Positions 6,144 through 15,160 are shown, counted from the first letter of the stretch. The stretch is 17,705 bases of DNA from Gammaproteobacteria bacterium (GCA_029859085.1 JAOUDU010000008.1:1-17705), one strand, 5' to 3'. Translations and numbers: made by a program. The notes: a model not told the origin generated them from the sequence alone.

Positions 6144-8417
6144 ATGGCCTATAACGCCTTTAAAATCAACACAATAGCGGCAGCACTGATTTCCTCAGGT
6201 ATATGTTCCACAGCTGCACACGCCCAGCAAACGATTCTGGAGGAGGTGTTGGTCACCGCGCAGAAACGGCCGGAGACGATGCAGGAGGTACCCCTGTCCG
6301 TCAACGTGATCGGTGGAGAGATGCTCCAGCAGGCGCGTATTTTCCGCTCTGAAGATCTGGTAAAGCTAACACCTTCGCTGACCCTGCAGGATGGCGGGGA
6401 GACCCGCAGTTCCTCCTTCAATATCAGGGGTATCGGTACGCAGTCCTTCAGTTCCGGTGTTGAGCCCAGCGTGTCCACCGTGGTGGATGGGGTCGTCATG
6501 GGGCGCTCCGGCATGGCTTTCGCGCAGTTAATGGATATCAGCCGGGTGGAGATTCTGCGCGGCCCGCAGGGTACGCTTTTCGGGAAGAATGCCAGCGCAG
6601 GCGTGGTCAACATCCTCACCAATGACCCCGCAGAGAAATTTGAGGCCAGCATCAACACCGCGCTGGAGGAAGATATGTACCGGGTCGAAGGCGCAACATC
6701 TGTGCCAATTACAGACCAATTGGCTCTTCGAGTAGCCGCTATGCAAACCAAGTACGACGGTTATGTAGATAACAAGTATAACGGGAATGATCTTAACGAC
6801 AGTGACAATAAAGCCGTCAGGGCAAAGTTGCGCTGGAGTCCGACAGAAAGTCTTGAAATCAAGTTGACTGGCAATTATGCCGACTCCAACGGTGATTGCT
6901 GCCAGCCCACCCCCCGCGTCACGACCGACTTGCTGACTCCCATCTTTGGTTTTCAGGAAGAGCAGATTGCGCCAGTTGTCGGTAGCAAGGATAACTTCAA
7001 TGCCAATGTCGGCGCTGATGTTTTCCAGGACTCCGATATGTCCGGCACTGCCCTGGAGATTAACTGGGATATCTCCAACTATACTGTAACCTCGATTACC
7101 GCCGTGCAGAGCTGGAAGATTCACAGCAATGTTGATGTGGATGGCGCACCCCTGAACTGGCTGGACCTGAATGAGGGTAAGTCCAAGCAGGATCAATTCA
7201 GTCAGGAACTGCGGCTGGCATCCCCGGCGGAGGACACCCTTAATTATGTAATCGGAGCTTACTTTTTCGACCAGAAGCTGGACCGCGATTTCACCCGCCA
7301 GCTCTATATTGCCCAGCCCAATCCGGATACCGGGTCGCCCGGTACAAGTTTTACCGGTGACTTCACTTCGACAACGAAGACCACAAACTACGCTTTCTTC
7401 GGCCAGTTTACCTACGATTTGACGACCGACTTCCGGCTCATCGCCGGCGCCCGCTATACCCACGACAAACTCGAGTTCGATTTCGAGCGAACCGGCCAGG
7501 TGCTGCAGGGCGGCGCGCTTATCCCACCCCAACCGTATTTTGAGGATGACACCAGCGACGATGATACGACCTATAAGCTCGGTGCCCAGTGGGATATCAG
7601 CGAGAACTATATGGCTTACGCCACCTGGAGTCAGGGATACAAGGCCGAGGCCTATAATATCGTCTTTGAGATGGCCCCTGGTACGCCGCCAGTGCCTGCG
7701 GAAACCAGTGAAGCTTACGAGATTGGCCTTAAGACTACGCTGTTTGATGACCGTTTGATTCTCAACACGTCGGCTTTTTACACCACTTTCCAGGACTTCC
7801 AGTCCCAGGCCCAGGACTCCACTACTGGCCAGTTCAGCCTGCTGAGTGTTGGCGACGTAGTTACATCCGGGGTTGAAGTCGACGTACTGGCCCGTCCGAC
7901 AGCTAACTGGGATATCTTCGGAGGTTTCGCCTGGATCGATACCGAGATCAAGGACCTGGACAAGGCCCCATGTGCACCTGCCCAGAGAGTGGATCCGACG
8001 GGCGAGTGCGCCCTGTACGGCTACCATGACGTTCGTGGCGAAGGCATGCCTTATTCGCCCAAGTACAAGTTCAGCTTGTCGTCCCGGTACCTTGTACCGC
8101 TGGATATGTCATTCGACGTGGCGCTGACCGGGACTTATCGCTGGCAGGACGATGTCCTTTACTCCATCGACCAGGATAAAAACAAAATCCAGGAAGCCTA
8201 TGGCGTGCTTGACCTGTCTATTGGTCTGGTCGACGACGCAGGACGGTATGAGATCAGTGTGTATGTCAACAACGCACTCGATGAGAACTATGCCAGCGCG
8301 ATACTGCAGAACAATATCTTCAGCGCTGCGGTGACAGGCGCCCTGCCCTACGATCAATACCTGACCCGGGATTCGGAGCGCCGGGTTGGTCTGGAACTGC
8401 GATACTTCTGGATGTAG
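6144..8417 (+). CDS. TonB-dependent outer-membrane receptor
   Basis: An outer-membrane active transporter that takes in a ligand with energy from TonB-ExbBD. The 757 residues begin with a signal peptide (hydrophobic to about residue 26, cleavage near AHA-QQ), then a TonB-box-like EEVLVTA at 33-39. The plug domain runs roughly 46-162 and contains the conserved RGPQGTLFGKNASAGVVNI at 139-157. A long beta-barrel follows to the C-terminus (GLELRYFWM), with a NALDENY motif in the usual penultimate-strand position. The length suits the iron-siderophore-like branch widely used by marine bacteria for organic ligands; there is no SusD partner and no carboxypeptidase-like N-terminal extension. The ATG has an AAGGA ribosome site seven bases upstream. 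It is the first gene of a likely operon, with the GH94-like and GH3 genes following, so a glycosylated ligand is inferred. Iron or cobalamin compounds cannot be excluded. Confidence 0.93.
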   Translation: MAYNAFKINTIAAALISSGICSTAAHAQQTILEEVLVTAQKRPETMQEVPLSVNVIGGEMLQQARIFRSEDLVKLTPSLTLQDGGETRSSSFNIRGIGTQSFSSGVEPSVSTVVDGVVMGRSGMAFAQLMDISRVEILRGPQGTLFGKNASAGVVNILTNDPAEKFEASINTALEEDMYRVEGATSVPITDQLALRVAAMQTKYDGYVDNKYNGNDLNDSDNKAVRAKLRWSPTESLEIKLTGNYADSNGDCCQPTPRVTTDLLTPIFGFQEEQIAPVVGSKDNFNANVGADVFQDSDMSGTALEINWDISNYTVTSITAVQSWKIHSNVDVDGAPLNWLDLNEGKSKQDQFSQELRLASPAEDTLNYVIGAYFFDQKLDRDFTRQLYIAQPNPDTGSPGTSFTGDFTSTTKTTNYAFFGQFTYDLTTDFRLIAGARYTHDKLEFDFERTGQVLQGGALIPPQPYFEDDTSDDDTTYKLGAQWDISENYMAYATWSQGYKAEAYNIVFEMAPGTPPVPAETSEAYEIGLKTTLFDDRLILNTSAFYTTFQDFQSQAQDSTTGQFSLLSVGDVVTSGVEVDVLARPTANWDIFGGFAWIDTEIKDLDKAPCAPAQRVDPTGECALYGYHDVRGEGMPYSPKYKFSLSSRYLVPLDMSFDVALTGTYRWQDDVLYSIDQDKNKIQEAYGVLDLSIGLVDDAGRYEISVYVNNALDENYASAILQNNIFSAAVTGALPYDQYLTRDSERRVGLELRYFWM

Positions 8418-8464
8418 GCAGAAGGAAACGCTTGGTGGATAGTATCACTGGTGCGATTACGGTT

Positions 8465-8483
8465 CCCGGCCCGTGATGCCGGG
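8465..8483. repeat. 6-bp GC hairpin between receptor and GH94-like genes
   Basis: CCCGGC and GCCGGG flank a 7-base loop inside the 95-bp gap after the receptor gene. No T-tract follows. It could protect the upstream message from 3' decay or lower downstream expression, as stem-loops between operon genes often do; this is inference. Confidence 0.4.
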
Positions 8484-8512
8484 CACAGGTTCCAGGCGGG
8501 TCCGTTGACGAC

Positions 8513-10942
8513 ATGTCGCATCGGGACATGAGGCGGCGCCAGTTACTGCGAAATATGGCAGTGCTGGGTGTTGGATTGCCGCTTGCGCCACGTTCAATAC
8601 TGGCCGGGGAAACCCCTGCAGGCACAGGGGTAGAAGATCGAGCCGGCAGCCTGTTCGGCCACTGGATTGAGCGGGGCGGGCTGCCTGAATTTGTCTACGA
8701 TGCCGATCACGCCAGGCTGGCTGCCGCCCTCTGGCAACCAGTGGATCGCCCACCAACCCGGCGTCACTTTCATGTGCTGGGTAACCGCGCCCTGCAGATG
8801 CAGGTATCAAATAACGGTGACATCGCGCTGTTCGATGAAAGCCAGGGTATGCGCTGGCTGATCTATGGAGATGACGCCCGCGGTTCAGGCCATTCCGTGA
8901 TTACTGAAGCGGATGGCCTGGCCTGGGGCTCCAGCTATTCGCAGAGGCCTGCCGGCACAGTGCCACAGCGCATTTTTGGTTGTGCACAATTCACCGTGTT
9001 AGCCCGGCACCAGGGACTGCAACTGGAACGTGCGGTACTCTGTCCCGAGGGCGACGTACCGTGGGTACTGGTGCGCGTGAAGCTCGGCCTCGCAAAGGAC
9101 CAAGCCACGCGGCAGGTTACCCATACAGAGCGCTGGGCCCTTCGGCCACGCTTTCTGCACACATTCCAACCCGAGCAGCAGCGGGATGCTGTTGCCGCAA
9201 CTGTCGGCTATAGCGTTGACCGAATCGGGCGGAGGCTGGTCGCTCGTGAGCAGTTTGCCGAGGGAGCAGGGACGATCGGGGAGCCAGCCACTATCGTGCT
9301 CGAAGCACTCGGCTCCGCGGCGCGCAGCCAGGTGTTTAGCTCTACGACGCCCGAAAACGGCGATCACCCGGTGCTCGAAGCAGGCACCGAAGTACGCCTG
9401 GAACCCGGGGAAACCATTATCCTGTGGTACCGGATCGGACGGGAGGATGGCCAGCCCGTGCCCGATCCCGCAGGCCTGCATGAGCGCAGCCTTGCGTCCC
9501 TGCGCCGTCGCCTTCCCAGTGCGGAAACCCTAAGGACCAGTAAAGCGCGGCGCGAAATAACCTGGCATGGCGCCATGCTCAGCGGCGGTGCGAACCGGGA
9601 TCTCCTTCTGGGCGGTCACACCCTCAACCAGTCGTCCATTTATGGTTTCGGGCTGGGCGCCAATGCGGCCGCCAGGGATGCGCTACAGCACGCGCTGCCG
9701 TTAGTCTACACGGAGCCGGACCTGGCGCTGTCCGTTTTGCGCAATACCTGTGCCTGGGGCAGCCCTGATGGAGACCTGCCCTATTGCCTCACCGGCACCA
9801 AGCAGCCTCTGGTTAACCTCCTGCGTCCGTCTGACCAGAACCTCTGGCTGTTCTGGCTTGCGAGCGAGTATGCGGCGGCGACCGGCGACCTGGCGGCGTT
9901 TAACCAGCCCCAGGCTTACCATCCTGCATATTCAGTGCCGGAGGTTACCCTTGCCGAGCATCTTGCCCGGCAGTTCGACTTTTTTGTGAACCAGGTAGGG
10001 CGCGGCGAGCGCAACCATGTGCGGCTGCTTAATGCGGACTGGAACGATATGGTCCTGGAAGACAGGCGGCTGGACAAGGAGCAGATGATTGCGCGCGGAA
10101 GCTCGGTGTTGAACTCCGCGATGGCCAGCTGGGTGATGTCGATCTTCGCTCCCCTGATGGAAAAGCTGGGTCGGCGCGAGCTTGCGTCGAGGGCGAGGGA
10201 ACTGGCAGATGAGCTGCGCCAGCTGGTTGCGTCGAGCTGGAACGGCAAGTGGTATGACCGGGCCTACGGCCCCGATGGCCTCGTGGTGGGCAGGGATCGA
10301 TGCTGGCTGGAGGTACAACCCTGGGCAATTCTATGCGGGGCTGCCGATCAAGCGCGTTCCCGAGAGCTTATCGAGCTGATCAAGACCCGCCACTGCGCCG
10401 GTAGCCCACTGGGCGCGCGCATTGTGTGGCCCCCGGACCGGGAACATAATCGAGTGGGACAGGGAACCAACGGGGGTATCTGGTATTCCATCAACATGAC
10501 CCTGGTCTGGGCGGCGGCCGGGGTGGACTTTAACTTTGCCTGGGAGCAGTGGCAGGCCATGTCTCTCGATAACCACAGCACGGCATTTCCCCATATCTGG
10601 GAAGGTACCCTCTCGGGCCCTGATGCGTGGAACGCACCGGAGGCCGATCGCCCTGGCCACACATGGACTACGCCCCTGTTTTCCATGCAAGCCTATCCGG
10701 TCAATAACATGCACAGCCATTCGCAGCCTTTACTGGGCTATTTGCGACTGCTCGGCATAGGACCGCAAGCCGATGGCAGCCTCGGCATACTGCCCGCTGG
10801 AGGACTTCCGGTGGGTAGCTTCAACAGCCAGGTACTGGCACTTGGCACTGACGGGCACGGTTGGTTGAAGCCGGTGAACGATATCACCTTGCGCGCCCCG
10901 CACGGTTTGGCAACGCGTGTTCGGGATTCCCTGACTTTCTAG
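8513..10942 (+). CDS. Exported GH94-like glycosidase/phosphorylase-fold protein
   Basis: Residues 6-31 look like a twin-arginine signal: RRRQLL followed by a modest hydrophobic stretch (MAVLGVGLPLA). Residues about 80-335 form a beta-sandwich-like region as in GH94 N-domains, including an LERAVLCPEGDVPWVLVRV segment. Residues about 355-760 resemble the GH94 (alpha/alpha)6 barrel: ARDALQHAL (387-395), SDQNLWLFWLASEYAAATGD (440-459), ADWND (508-512, the acid motif), WYDRAYGPDG (580-589) and QPWAILCGAAD (602-612). Where GH94 phosphorylases have ENG-x-YTH and GWTWYTG for phosphate binding, this protein reads TNGGIWYSIN (652-661) and lacks a GWTWYTG equivalent. It may therefore hydrolyse rather than phosphorolyse a beta-glucan or glucoside (inference). 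Start choice is open: ATG 8513 or ATG 8528 (residue 6), neither with a strong ribosome site. It lies 95 bp after the receptor gene and 65 bp before GH3. Confidence 0.8.
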   Translation: MSHRDMRRRQLLRNMAVLGVGLPLAPRSILAGETPAGTGVEDRAGSLFGHWIERGGLPEFVYDADHARLAAALWQPVDRPPTRRHFHVLGNRALQMQVSNNGDIALFDESQGMRWLIYGDDARGSGHSVITEADGLAWGSSYSQRPAGTVPQRIFGCAQFTVLARHQGLQLERAVLCPEGDVPWVLVRVKLGLAKDQATRQVTHTERWALRPRFLHTFQPEQQRDAVAATVGYSVDRIGRRLVAREQFAEGAGTIGEPATIVLEALGSAARSQVFSSTTPENGDHPVLEAGTEVRLEPGETIILWYRIGREDGQPVPDPAGLHERSLASLRRRLPSAETLRTSKARREITWHGAMLSGGANRDLLLGGHTLNQSSIYGFGLGANAAARDALQHALPLVYTEPDLALSVLRNTCAWGSPDGDLPYCLTGTKQPLVNLLRPSDQNLWLFWLASEYAAATGDLAAFNQPQAYHPAYSVPEVTLAEHLARQFDFFVNQVGRGERNHVRLLNADWNDMVLEDRRLDKEQMIARGSSVLNSAMASWVMSIFAPLMEKLGRRELASRARELADELRQLVASSWNGKWYDRAYGPDGLVVGRDRCWLEVQPWAILCGAADQARSRELIELIKTRHCAGSPLGARIVWPPDREHNRVGQGTNGGIWYSINMTLVWAAAGVDFNFAWEQWQAMSLDNHSTAFPHIWEGTLSGPDAWNAPEADRPGHTWTTPLFSMQAYPVNNMHSHSQPLLGYLRLLGIGPQADGSLGILPAGGLPVGSFNSQVLALGTDGHGWLKPVNDITLRAPHGLATRVRDSLTF

Positions 10943-11007
10943 GTGCCCCGAAAGTGGACTGGAACATTCCCGGCCAACGGGACTGGGGAATGGGTGAAAG
11001 AGTGGGT

Positions 11008-13515
11008 ATGAACGACGAAAATCGTGAAAAGAAAGCCGGCGAACTGCTCGCCAGACTGTCCAATGAGGAAAAAGCGGCCCTGTGCACCGGCCTCACGTTC
11101 TGGGATTTGCATGGCATTGAACGGCTAGAGCTGCCATCGATCATGTTGACAGACGGTCCTCACGGACTACGCAAACAGGCGGGGGACAGCGAGCGCGCGG
11201 GTCTGGCCAACAGCGTCCCGGCAGTCTGCTTTCCCAGCGGGGCAGGACTAGCCAGCAGCTGGAATCGAAAGCTGTTGCAGGAGGTCGGTGTCGCATTGGG
11301 AGAAGAGTGCCTGCAGGAGCGCGTGAGTGTACTGCTTGGCCCCGGGGTCAACATCAAGCGCAGTCCGTTGTGCGGGCGTAATTTCGAATACTTTTCCGAA
11401 GACCCCTATTTGTCCGGTGAGCTGGCCAAATCGTGGATACAGGGCGTGCAAAGCCAGGGCGTTGGCACCAGCATCAAGCATTTCGCGGCCAACAACCAGG
11501 AAAGCCACCGCCTGGTCGTCGATACCATCGTCGACGAAAGGACACTCCGTGAAATCTATCTTCCCGGGTTTGAAATTGCGGTGAAGGGCGCGCAACCCTG
11601 GACCGTGATGTGCGCCTATAACTTACTTAATGGTACCTACCTGTCCGAAAACAGCCTGCTTCTGACGGACATACTTAAAAACGAGTGGGGCCACAGGGGC
11701 TTGGTAGTAACGGACTGGGGCGCGGCAAATGACAGGGTCAGGGGACTCGCCGCCGGCCTGGAGCTCGATATGCCCGGCAACGGTGGTGTTTTCACACCGG
11801 CCATCCTCGCGGCTATCGAATCGGGAGAACTCAGCCAGGGAATGCTGGATGCGGCTGCCGGTCGAGTTATACAGCTGCTGCTCAAGTCGAAGCCGGCGCT
11901 TGCAGGAGCTTTTCGTTACGATGAAACAGCGCATCACGCACTGGCCAGGCGGGCGGCAGAAGAAGCCTGCGTACTGCTGAAGAATGATGGCGCACTGTTG
12001 CCGCTTGCCACAACCGGCAGCATCGCCGTAATCGGCGAGATGGCCAGGCGACCACGCTACCAGGGCGCAGGCAGCTCCCAGATCACTCCCACCCGGGTCG
12101 ACATTCCCCTGGACGAGATAGCCCGTTTCCTGCCCAATGGAACAGAGCCCAGGTTTGCCCCGGGCTACCGTCTCGCCGACGATATCGCCGATGCCGCACT
12201 GGTGCAGGAAGCACTGCAACTGGCCCGAGAGGTCGATACCGTGGTCGTATTTGCGGGTTTGCCTGAAGCCTACGAATCAGAGGGTTTTGATCGCGATCAC
12301 TTGCGCCTGCCGGCAGCCCAGCTTGAGCTGGTCCAGCGGCTTGCGGAGGTGGCGGGGAGGCTCGTTCTTGTCCTGCAGAATGGCTCACCCGTAGAAATGC
12401 CGTTCAAGGATAGCGTACCGGCCATCCTCGAAGCATACCTTGGCGGGCAGGGCGGTGGTTCGGCTGTTGCCCGTGTACTGTTCGGCGAGGTGAACCCGGG
12501 GGGTAGGCTGGCAGAGACCTTTCCCCTGCAGCTGGAGGATACACCCTGCCACGACTGGTTCCCCGGCGCGCCAAGGCAGGTCCAGTACAGGGAGGGTATC
12601 TGGGTCGGCTATCGTTACTATTGCAGCGCGAATATACCTGTTGCCTTCCCTTTCGGGCACGGTCTTTCGTATACCACATTCGAGTACCTGAACTTACGCG
12701 TTGCAGGCAGCATGGGTGATAGCGACGGCTATAATAGCGGCAGCCTGGAGGACTGGAGCGGGCTCATTGTCGAGTGCGAGATCCGGAATGTGGGAGCCAT
12801 CGCGGGGTGGGAGGTCGCGCAGCTTTATATCCACGACGTGGACCGCAGGGTACACCGTCCACGACGTGAGCTAAAGGGCTTCGACAAGCTCTGGCTGGAA
12901 CCGGGAGAAACCAGGACGGTGCGATTCGATATCGGCCGCCGGTCGTTCGCCTACTGGGATCATGTCGGTCACCGATGGCTGGTGCCTGCAGGTAAATTCG
13001 AATTCGAAATCGGCGCATCTTCCGAGGATATTCGTCTGTCATATGCCATTAGTCTGGACTCGAGCGATAATCCACCCGCCATCGCCGCCGACCTGCGTCC
13101 ATATTTCGAGCCGGGCCCGCGCGCATTTGACGACAAGGCTTTCACGGCTCTAATCGGTCACGAATTGCCGCCAGTTCGGGCTCTGAAACCCTACCACCTG
13201 AACTCCACTCTGGGCGAAGCCAGTCCAACACTGGTGGGCAGGCTGCTCATGGCCCGGGTTAAGAAAACGACGTACGCCATGGTCGGCCAGGAGATTGACG
13301 AAAAAGCCAGGAGGATGGTGGACGCTATCGTGCGGGAAATGCCACTGCGCAGCCTTGTTATACTGTCCGGCGGCAAGGTCGACTTCAGGACCATGGCAGT
13401 GCTGATTCACTTGATGAATCGGCGCTTTGTCATGGCAATACGCGCCGTCATGGCGGGCAAACAGGAAGGCGAGCGGCGGCATATTATGTCTGAGGGAGAC
13501 CGGCTTGTCGGATAA
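11008..13515 (+). CDS. GH3 beta-glucosidase (BglB type), cytoplasmic
   Basis: This retaining glycoside hydrolase family 3 enzyme probably removes terminal beta-glucosyl (or related) units. Numbered from ATG 11008 (835 aa): the GH3 N-terminal barrel spans about 15-270, with the TDGPHGLR substrate motif (48-55), KH at 157-158, and the nucleophile Asp236 in VVTDWG. The alpha/beta sandwich spans about 320-555 and contains YESEGFDR (422-429), where the acid/base Glu is expected. An FN3-like domain lies at about 585-655. The roughly 110-residue tail (LNSTLGEASPTLVGRLL, then EMPLRSLVILSGG) is typical of BglB-type GH3 enzymes. There is no signal peptide, so it should act in the cytoplasm. The frame is open upstream to 10861, but that would overlap the GH94-like gene and add unrelated residues; ATG 10990 is also possible. 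ATG 11008 begins right at the family's N-terminus and has AAAGAG five bases upstream. Its end overlaps the next gene. Confidence 0.92.
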   Translation: MNDENREKKAGELLARLSNEEKAALCTGLTFWDLHGIERLELPSIMLTDGPHGLRKQAGDSERAGLANSVPAVCFPSGAGLASSWNRKLLQEVGVALGEECLQERVSVLLGPGVNIKRSPLCGRNFEYFSEDPYLSGELAKSWIQGVQSQGVGTSIKHFAANNQESHRLVVDTIVDERTLREIYLPGFEIAVKGAQPWTVMCAYNLLNGTYLSENSLLLTDILKNEWGHRGLVVTDWGAANDRVRGLAAGLELDMPGNGGVFTPAILAAIESGELSQGMLDAAAGRVIQLLLKSKPALAGAFRYDETAHHALARRAAEEACVLLKNDGALLPLATTGSIAVIGEMARRPRYQGAGSSQITPTRVDIPLDEIARFLPNGTEPRFAPGYRLADDIADAALVQEALQLAREVDTVVVFAGLPEAYESEGFDRDHLRLPAAQLELVQRLAEVAGRLVLVLQNGSPVEMPFKDSVPAILEAYLGGQGGGSAVARVLFGEVNPGGRLAETFPLQLEDTPCHDWFPGAPRQVQYREGIWVGYRYYCSANIPVAFPFGHGLSYTTFEYLNLRVAGSMGDSDGYNSGSLEDWSGLIVECEIRNVGAIAGWEVAQLYIHDVDRRVHRPRRELKGFDKLWLEPGETRTVRFDIGRRSFAYWDHVGHRWLVPAGKFEFEIGASSEDIRLSYAISLDSSDNPPAIAADLRPYFEPGPRAFDDKAFTALIGHELPPVRALKPYHLNSTLGEASPTLVGRLLMARVKKTTYAMVGQEIDEKARRMVDAIVREMPLRSLVILSGGKVDFRTMAVLIHLMNRRFVMAIRAVMAGKQEGERRHIMSEGDRLVG
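13492..13498 (+). promoter_or_regulatory. Strong ribosome site (GAGGGAG) that sets a TTG start
   Basis: GAGGGAG lies inside the GH3 coding region, six bases before TTG 13505. It supports starting the MBL gene there rather than at the far upstream end of its open frame (13427), and suggests translational coupling to GH3. A matching GAGGGAG lies upstream of the sulfatase start on the other strand. Confidence 0.7.
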
Positions 13516-14458
13516 TTACAGCGAGCACCTGGGCAATGGCATAACCTGCATCGACGCCGGCTATATCCGGCCAGGCATGGCCTGCTTTTATCTGCTTCGG
13601 CAGGGTGATGAGTGCGCCATTATCGATACAGGTATATCCCACAGCGTTGTCCACCTTGAGCAGGTGATGACGACACAGGGCATCTCACCTGAACAGGTAA
13701 GGTATATCATCCCTACTCATATACACCTGGATCACGCCGGCGGTGCAGGGACCATGATGCGTCGCTTTGACCAGGCGCAATTACTCGTTCACCCGCGGGG
13801 CGCCCGTCACCTTGTAGACCCTGAACGCCTGTTGGCGAGTACGCAATCGGTCTATGGCGTGGATCGCTTTCGCGAGCTTTATGGTGAAATAGTTCCTGTA
13901 GAGGCCGACCGCGTGGTGCCAGTCGCGGATGGAGAAATCTTCAGGGTCAACGGACGGGCGCTGGAAATCCGCCACACCCGAGGTCATGCCGACCACCACG
14001 TCTGCGTCTGGGACGAATACAGCCGGGGCTGGTTCAGCGGCGACATGTTCGGTATCTCTTATCACTGGTTCCGTTTTCCAGCGGGCAGCTTTGTAATGCC
14101 CGCCACCACGCCAACGCAGTTCGACCCGGAGCAATACCTGCTATCGATCGACTTGCTGGAAAGTTATCGCCCACAGCGGATTTACCTCACACATTACGGT
14201 GAGCTGGAATACTCCGGCGAACTGGCAGCCTTGCTGGCCCGCCAGGTGCATGAGTACCCGCGGTTGTTGGGGGAACTCGCTGGCGACCACACCGCTATGC
14301 GCAATGCCATCTGCGATTACTCCATCGGATTGTTACGGCGCTTCGATACCGGACTGGAGAAAAATGAACTGGAAGAGTTACTCGCCTTCGACATCGATCT
14401 CAATGCCCGGGGTGTCGCCCTCTGGTTGCAGTCACAGCTAAAAGAGACACTGAGCTAG
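13505..14458 (+). CDS. Metallo-beta-lactamase-fold metal-dependent hydrolase
   Basis: Zn-dependent hydrolase of the MBL superfamily. From the TTG at 13505 (317 aa) the metal ligands are complete: THIHLDH at 71-77 (His72, His74, Asp76, His77), His161 in TRGHADHH, Asp180 in SGDMFG, and His230 in YLTHYGE. There is no signal peptide, so it should be cytoplasmic. The extra C-terminal helical region (about 235-317) resembles the broad glyoxalase II/lactonase-like group; known relatives cleave thioesters, lactones, esters or sulfate esters, and I cannot choose among them. The start is fixed by GAGGGAG six bases upstream; it overlaps the GH3 stop by 11 bases, implying coupled translation and a shared pathway. 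It ends 84 bp before the stop of the opposing TetR gene; no clear terminator is visible there. The fold is certain; the substrate is open. Confidence 0.9.
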   Translation: MSDNYSEHLGNGITCIDAGYIRPGMACFYLLRQGDECAIIDTGISHSVVHLEQVMTTQGISPEQVRYIIPTHIHLDHAGGAGTMMRRFDQAQLLVHPRGARHLVDPERLLASTQSVYGVDRFRELYGEIVPVEADRVVPVADGEIFRVNGRALEIRHTRGHADHHVCVWDEYSRGWFSGDMFGISYHWFRFPAGSFVMPATTPTQFDPEQYLLSIDLLESYRPQRIYLTHYGELEYSGELAALLARQVHEYPRLLGELAGDHTAMRNAICDYSIGLLRRFDTGLEKNELEELLAFDIDLNARGVALWLQSQLKETLS

Positions 14459-14542
14459 GCTATTTCCCTGTCGCGTGCCCGTGTTGTGAATGCCGGTATG
14501 TTTGTTTACAACCTGTTGGGCCCGGGACTGAAAAACGGCGCA

Positions 14543-15160
14543 TCAAACGGGGTGCCAGTGGCTGAAGAAAACGGCGTGAACAGCATCGGCATGGGCTTCG
14601 ATGAATGCCTCGTCAGTCACATTGATACCGTGCGCCTGGCGCACCTCAGCTGCCAGCAAAAAGGGTGATTGAGCAGCGGCGGTGAACATGTAAATGTAGG
14701 AGTGATAAGGTATATCCAGAGCAATTCCATCCGCGACTAGTCGCTCAAAACTCTGCTTGAGCAACTCGTGGTCCGGCTTGATGAACTTCCGCACCGCCCA
14801 ACGCAGGCGACCTGAATCGCGGATGGACTCCTGCACCATTATCCTGGCGTGGGCAGGATGCTGTGCACAATAGCGCACATAGCGCCGAAGCCATATCTTT
14901 GAGCGCTCATGAGCGGGGAGTTCGGACTCATGTGGCGACATCTGCATCTTTTCGTGCAGGCGCTCAAACAAAAACTCAACTGCCGCTTTCCAAAGGCCGT
15001 CCTTGTCCTTGAAGTAATACCCCACAAGGCCGTGTTTCACCCCGGCGTCGGACGCTATTTGCCTGATTCCAGCGCCTTCGAATCCCCGCTCGGCAAACGT
15101 GTTCAGAGCACTCTGTAGGATTCGCAAGCGGGTAGCTGCCTTTTGCTCATCGCGGGTCAT
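14543..15160 (-). CDS. TetR/AcrR-family transcriptional regulator
   Basis: One-component dimeric regulator of 205 residues, the normal family length. The N-terminal DNA-binding domain (about 8-55) has the classic pattern: ILQSALNTFAERGFEGA, then helix-turn-helix GIRQIASDAGVKHGLVGYYF at 31-50, then KDKDGLWKAA. The C-terminal ligand and dimer domain (about 60-205) is helical; its WLRRYVRYCAQHPAHARIM segment occurs in many TetR C-domains. The ligand cannot be read. The start codon overlaps the sulfatase stop as ATGA (15157-15160), so it is translated from the sulfatase transcript. Regulation of its own operon, and perhaps of the converging glycosidase operon, is the likely job by context. Confidence 0.93.
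   Translation of the reverse strand: MTRDEQKAATRLRILQSALNTFAERGFEGAGIRQIASDAGVKHGLVGYYFKDKDGLWKAAVEFLFERLHEKMQMSPHESELPAHERSKIWLRRYVRYCAQHPAHARIMVQESIRDSGRLRWAVRKFIKPDHELLKQSFERLVADGIALDIPYHSYIYMFTAAAQSPFLLAAEVRQAHGINVTDEAFIEAHADAVHAVFFSHWHPV

Noticed and set aside
6528..8027. 499-codon open frame on the minus strand
   Set aside because: It lies wholly inside the TonB receptor gene, which has clear domains and a ribosome site. The antisense product shows no domain and low-complexity Gly/Val/Ile content expected of a shadow frame.
10861..11007. Upstream extension of the GH3 frame
   Set aside because: It would overlap the GH94-like gene by about 80 bases and add residues with no family match; ATG 11008 starts at the domain boundary.
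13427..13504. Upstream extension of the MBL frame
   Set aside because: It runs deep within the GH3 C-terminal domain; the TTG at 13505 has the strong ribosome site.
14459..14542. Possible terminator between the converging MBL and TetR genes
   Set aside because: Only a GGGCCC palindrome is present, with no stem long enough and no T-tract.
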